Of a DNA stretch of 64,000 nt, positions 60,794 to 64,000 are shown in pieces. The notes under the pieces are model-generated. The model worked only from the letters and a program-made list of their open reading frames with translations, ran no database searches and had not been told where the DNA came from. Each line of letters starts with the position of its first letter. Position 1 is the stretch's first letter. Position numbers and translations under genes: made by a program. The DNA comes from Bacteroidota bacterium (GTDB lineage Bacteria > Bacteroidota > Bacteroidia > Bacteroidales > FEN-979): NCBI GenBank assembly GCA_026391355.1, contig JAPLDH010000046.1:1-64000 (forward strand), given 5' to 3'.

Positions 60794-61111
60794 TTAATTT
60801 ATTTCGATCCCTTCCTGGCGGACAACTTCAAGTACCATTGAGTAGTCTTCTGTTTGAAATCTTTTTTTACCAATGGCAACAGGTTCAATACGATAATCAT
60901 TCCTGTATTTTGGCGACCAGGGTTCTGATAAAATAAGGTCATCATCTGTATCAAAGGCATCTGAGACCAACAAAATATCAATATCGCTACTTTCTCTTGC
61001 CTGGTTGCGGGCATAGCTTCCAAATAAATAAGCCTTGTAAATGACAATTCCGGCTTTATTAAGATTAGCAACGTACTGACGAGCAATATTTAAAGCATCT
61101 TGCTGAAGCAT
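60794..61111 (-). CDS. Minimal nucleotidyltransferase (MNT) domain protein
   Basis: 105 residues with LFGSYARNQARESSDIDILLVS, the GS...DxD active site of nucleotidyltransferases; later LILSEPWSPKYRNDYRIEPVAI supplies the third Asp/Glu region. Usually paired with a HEPN toxin (MntA-HepT). No HEPN partner is visible on either side, so it is an orphan. Confidence 0.88.
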   Translation of the reverse strand: MLQQDALNIARQYVANLNKAGIVIYKAYLFGSYARNQARESSDIDILLVSDAFDTDDDLILSEPWSPKYRNDYRIEPVAIGKKRFQTEDYSMVLEVVRQEGIEIN

Positions 61112-61221
61112 TGGAAAAGAATTTTAGTTTCGTTAAGGTATTCATTTATTTTTTTCGGCGATGGCGCTTTCTGATATTATTCCGGGTAACGCCCTTCGAG
61201 TTGATATTTCAATCAATTGGT

Positions 61222-61249
61222 ATGAACCCCAGGGCAGAGCCCTGGACCC
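61222..61249 (-). repeat. 28-bp inverted-repeat partner, right copy
   Basis: ATGAACCCCAGGGCAGAGCC followed by CTGGACCC: reverse complement of 59908-59934. The pair encloses the vapC remnant, the antitoxin and the MNT gene. Confidence 0.7.
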
Positions 61250-61283
61250 AAATTCCGGAGCAAGCCACGGGGAATTTACCATG

Positions 61284-61339
61284 CACCTCATCCCCTGCAC
61301 CCCTTCTCCTTAAGGAGAAGGGGACGGGGGTTGAGGTGA
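61284..61339. repeat. REP-like palindromic element
   Basis: A 56-bp imperfect palindrome: outer arms CACCTCATCCCC and GGGGGTTGAGGTG, central perfect 24-bp dyad CCCCTTCTCCTTAAGGAGAAGGGG at 61300-61323. Degenerate copy at 58609-58655. Confidence 0.8.
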
Positions 61340-61362
61340 GAAAATTAATTGCTAAATGGTTA

Positions 61363-61382
61363 AACCTGCCGGCAGGCAGGTT
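61363..61382. terminator. 8-bp-stem hairpin just after the DUF1566 stop
   Basis: AACCTGCC-GGCA-GGCAGGTT, an exact 8-bp stem with a 4-nt loop, one base after the stop codon (61384-61386) of the gene on the minus strand. It can act as a terminator; its position and size also match the cruciform next to retroelement variable regions. Confidence 0.65.
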
Positions 61383-61383
61383 G

Positions 61384-61485
61384 TTAAAAAGCCCTCACAG
61401 CACGCACATAGTTTGTGGAGTTCTTATTGTAGAGGTCCTGGTAGCCATTGGAGAAGTACTGGGTCCACGCGTAGTTTGCATTGTA
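61384..61485 (-). other. Candidate DGR variable region (VR)
   Basis: The last 34 codons (61384-61485) include tac, acc, tac, tcc, tac, gac, ctc, tac and tcc at positions where an AAC codon is expected, beside unchanged aac and aat. All changed codons keep C in position 3 and differ from AAC only at A positions, the mark of adenine-targeted mutagenesis by a diversity-generating retroelement. The 3' end (GTGCGTGCTGTGAGGGCTTT) is free of such changes, as an IMH region would be. No reverse transcriptase or template is in the window. Confidence 0.6.
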
Positions 61486-62936
61486 CTCGGAGGAACTCCA
61501 ATAGAGGTAACTGACAAAGCCGCCAATTACAGTTTTTTGCAGGTACATTTGGTTAAGCTCGTCTTTCGATGGTAAAAACCAGTCGTCGTAACTGTTCAGC
61601 ATAAGATCATTGCAAATTCGCACCGCGATGCCTGCCTCACTGCATCCGTTTACAATAAGCATGGTATTGGCTTGTCCTGTGCCTATGGCGGTGGATGTTC
61701 CAGGAATGGATGTTCCATAACAACCCCATTGCGCTCCGGTACTTTGGTCGGTAGAAGCGGCTATCAAACCATGTTGTCCCGTGCCATCAATATAGAAAAT
61801 TATTCCGCCGCCGTAGGCTTGGCCAACTGCAAAAGCAATGGTTGAAAAACTCACCTGGTTTCCATAAGTCGTGCCAACGCTGTTGGTGGCATACGCTTTT
61901 ACATAATAGAGCGTGTTTGGAGCTAACCCTGTCATACTGCTTGTAAAAATCCCGGTTCCACTCCCATCTATGGTTTTGAAGTCGGATGTAGTCGGATTTG
62001 GGGATAAACTCCAGCAAACACCCCTTTCGGTTATAGTTCCGCCGCCATCCCAGGTAACATTTCCGCCGCTGGTTGCCGATGTTTGGGCAATACCGGTCGG
62101 CGATGTAGTTGTTACGGTTGGAAGTACAACGCAGGGTCCGGTTGATTGATTTAATGTTGTAACCAACGAGTAACCACACCCATTATATGCCCAAACATAC
62201 CGGGTATATCCTGTTCCACAGGTCAGGCTTGACTCACTTTTCGTGGTTGCCATTCCCATATCAGTTGCCGTTCCATTATCATTGGTGGTATTCCATTTAT
62301 ACCCTGTGGCATCCGCTACGGTATTCCAGTTCCATACAATGCTTATTTGTGTGGCAGTGTGTGTTCCAGTGGAAGGCGATACCGGGACAATTGCGGAAAC
62401 TGTTTGTGTTAAAGTTACCGGAACAGAGATTTCACATTCATTATAAGACCACACTATCTTGTATAGGTTGTGCCGCAGGAAATCCCGGTCTCAGCCTTTA
62501 AAGTTGCTGTATTCATTTCGATTGCCGAACCATAATTAGTGGTCGTATTCCATTTGTAACCAACAGCCCCGGCAACCGGGTTCCAATTCCAGTTAATCTG
62601 GCCGGGCGATAAAGTATTTACGCCTTGTGTTGGCGGAGCAGAACTGCACTGGATGAATGTTCTCCATGCACCATTTGAATATACACTCAATGCACCATTT
62701 GATCCGCAGTTTGAGCAAAAAACCATTAAGCCTTCAGCCGGACTGGCAATGGTATTACGCTGGTCGAAGGTCATACGGGGTAATAAAGCGCCCTTGGTGG
62801 TTGAATTTACATCCAGCATAGCCGATGGATCGGGAGAGCTGTTGTCTGTACTGATGCTTACCTGGCTGAAAGAGTAAAGACATGGTACCGTCAAAAAAAA
62901 TACTAATCCGATAAAAAGCAGGAAACTTGTTTTCAT
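61384..62936 (-). pseudogene. Secreted DUF1566 protein, split by a frameshift
   Basis: Two adjacent frames form one protein. The first (62936 to 62454, 160 residues) has a signal peptide, the PSAMLDVNSTTKGALLPRM motif and one Fn3-like unit ending CGTTYTR; the second (62454 to 61384) continues with WSYNECEISVPVTL, then a unit ending CGTGYTRYVWAYNGCG, an FN3 domain (TSATSGGNVTWDGGGTI) and a DUF1566 domain (WFLPSKDELNQMYL, ending VRAVRAF). The repeat shows what is missing: TYTR(Y)VW became TYTR-stop by loss of one base near 62454. Could be a sequencing error or a true lesion. Total about 516 residues if repaired. Confidence 0.82.
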
Positions 62937-63046
62937 TTTAAAGTGGTTTTAATTTGAAATTAACGCTTTTGCTTTTGAAAATGTTCAGCCTTTGACCTAT
63001 TCGTTCATTTTGCCAATTTCGGCAATACTTTGTAACGGTTTTTACC

Positions 63047-63624
63047 TTATTCCCACCAATGAAAATTATCCGAAATGATGATTTCATTTTTCTCTACATG
63101 ATGGGTTGTTTTCATTGGTAATGTCTTGTATTGTAAATTGTACTTTTCAGCAAGTTGTCGAATTTCCGGGGTGTCGTCATAGGTCAACATGAACTTTCCT
63201 TTGATTTGTGATGTTAACATGAATAACCTTTCATGGTCTATTTCGTAGTAGGTGTATAAACGTTTGCCAGCTCATAAGTAAAATCGAATGAAAATATTTT
63301 ATCGGCAAGCCATTTGTTCTTATCGTTCAAAATCACTTCCCAAACTGCCGCTATTTCTTTATCCATTTCGATCATGGTAATAGGATCGGCTAATCTCTCA
63401 AAAGCTGCCGTTAAACTTACAATACCACCACCTGCAAAAGGCTCAATCAAAATACTTGCTTTTGTGTTTTGTTTCAACCATTGTCGCACAGTCGGAATGA
63501 GCCAGGTTTTACCCCCAGGATAACGAAACGGACTCCTTTGCGGTACGGACGAAACATTAACAACAGTTTTTGTCCCGTGGAGTTCAGGTATTTCAAACAT
63601 TGTCATTTGCTGATTCATCATCAT
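63047..63624 (-). pseudogene. D12-class DNA adenine methylase with internal deletion
   Basis: N-terminal part from 63624: FRYPGGKTWLIPTVRQWL, IEPFAGGGIVSLTAAFE (SAM binding), MIEMDKEIAAVW; it stops at 63238 (VYTPTTK). The C-terminal part continues in another frame: YYEIDHERLF, QIKGKFMLTYDDTPEIRQLA, PMKTTHHVEKNEIII, DNFHWWE, stop at 63047. About 100 residues, including the catalytic DPPY motif, are absent at the joint. The gene must be inactive. Confidence 0.85.
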
Positions 63625-63734
63625 TCTACTACAATGTTATCAAGGTTATTAATTTTAGAACTACCAGAAAGTTTTGTGTCAGGAAACCCGAAAACTTCGG
63701 CTAACGGTTGATTATTGTCTTTATCCATCTTCAT
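63621..63734 (-). pseudogene. Small leader fragment, possibly NotI-type endonuclease
   Basis: 37 codons (MKMDKDNNQPLAEVFGFPDT...) whose TGA overlaps the methylase ATG by 4 bp. The start PLAEVFGFP resembles the N-terminus of NotI-family restriction endonucleases, but the rest of such a protein is missing. It could equally be an intact small ORF of unknown function. Confidence 0.35.
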
Positions 63735-63851
63735 TTGTCAAATTTAGGAAATATTTTCGTACGACAACCAATGGTGCAGAAACCAATGAGTTTGGATTTT
63801 GATCCTTTATCAAATGCAGTTTCACTAAAATTATCCAATATATTGTCTTTG

Positions 63852-63975
63852 AAAAAATCACATCTTTATTCAGGATGAGACACGATATAGTACACTCGAC
63901 AGCAAAGGAATAAAACCGGTCATCACCGACAATTATGTGATCCAGGACTGCAACATTGAAGGCCTGGGTAATTAA
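63852..63975 (+). other. C-terminal coding fragment, unknown
   Basis: Frame reading KNHIFIQDETRYSTLDSKGI, then KPVITDNYVIQDCNIEGLGN, stop at 63973. No start codon or upstream continuation in this frame (TGA just before). Looks like the 3' end of a decayed gene; family not recognised. Confidence 0.35.
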
Positions 63976-64000
63976 ACACTTTTATCAGCAGCTCATCTCT

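Noticed and set aside
59804-64000. Integrated phage or transposon with intact ends
   Set aside because: No integrase, transposase, capsid or tRNA attachment site; only repeats and decayed genes.
1-64000. Reverse transcriptase or template repeat for the DGR-like genes
   Set aside because: No RT motif (YxDD) protein or adenine-rich matching repeat was found in any frame I examined; the claim is therefore limited to the variable regions.

Overview
The window comes from a Bacteroidota chromosome, probably an anaerobic or microaerophilic Bacteroidales-like organism. Three things support this: many secreted proteins end in type IX secretion (T9SS) sorting domains, promoters follow the Bacteroidota -7 consensus TAnnTTTG (e.g. 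TATCTTTGC), and genes are packed with few Shine-Dalgarno sites. Base composition is moderately AT-rich and fairly uniform by eye. I see no rRNA, tRNA, CRISPR array, transposase or phage module.

Layout. (1) 1-3.8 kb: end of an exopolysaccharide locus (outer-membrane barrel, cellulose-synthase-like GT2, GH26 glycanase). (2) 4-6.1 kb: a metal-sensing sigma cassette (Ca-binding/His-rich secreted protein, ECF sigma, HxxxCxxC anti-sigma, CpxP-like periplasmic protein). (3) 6.1-8.0 kb: half-size TSUP permease, DUF302, DUF6132-like, thioredoxin and DUF2892 genes. The divergent control region here repeats the promoter module of region 2. (4) 8.0-18.8 kb: a long minus-strand arsenic island. It contains arsR-arsE-arsF-arsG (nitro-organoarsenical reduction and efflux), then an HdrA-N-like protein, a 2[4Fe-4S] ferredoxin, a DGC-domain/lipoyl (GcvH) fusion, two further DGC proteins, a second ArsF-like protein, thioredoxin-like proteins, a lipoprotein, an outer-membrane barrel, an FtsX-type ABC exporter, a second arsR and acr3. 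(5) 18.9-29.8 kb: a LytS/LytTR two-component pair heading an operon of T9SS cargo (two arylsulfotransferases, a purple-acid-type phosphatase, a DUF1566/FGE-sulfatase protein) with a decayed phosphatase copy at its end. (6) 30-38.3 kb: AI-2E family permease, a barrel protein, a DUF1566 protein, a NarL-type regulator and a large beta-propeller sensor kinase. (7) 38.3-45.6 kb: a six-gene hydrogenase-4/complex-I-like module whose catalytic and small subunits lack the metal-binding cysteines. (8) 45.9-59.8 kb: BACON-repeat adhesin, REC-only regulator, M3 peptidase, laminin-B-domain T9SS protein and a MacAB-like efflux operon. (9) 59.9-64 kb: an eroded accessory zone with an antitoxin beside a deleted vapC, an orphan MNT nucleotidyltransferase, REP-like and inverted repeats, a frameshifted DUF1566 gene whose 3' end looks like a diversity-generating-retroelement variable region, and the remains of a Dam/NotI-like restriction-modification unit.

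How it fits together. Regions 2-4 form a metal(loid) and thiol stress block: small thioredoxins, ArsE/F, a ferredoxin and a lipoyl carrier could pass electrons to an arsenical substrate before Acr3/ArsG efflux. The lipoyl-DGC-Hdr part is the best candidate for an undescribed system. The DGR-like variable regions and the cysteine-free hydrogenase-like complex are the next most notable features. All functional calls rest on motif and neighbourhood reading only; no database search was possible.
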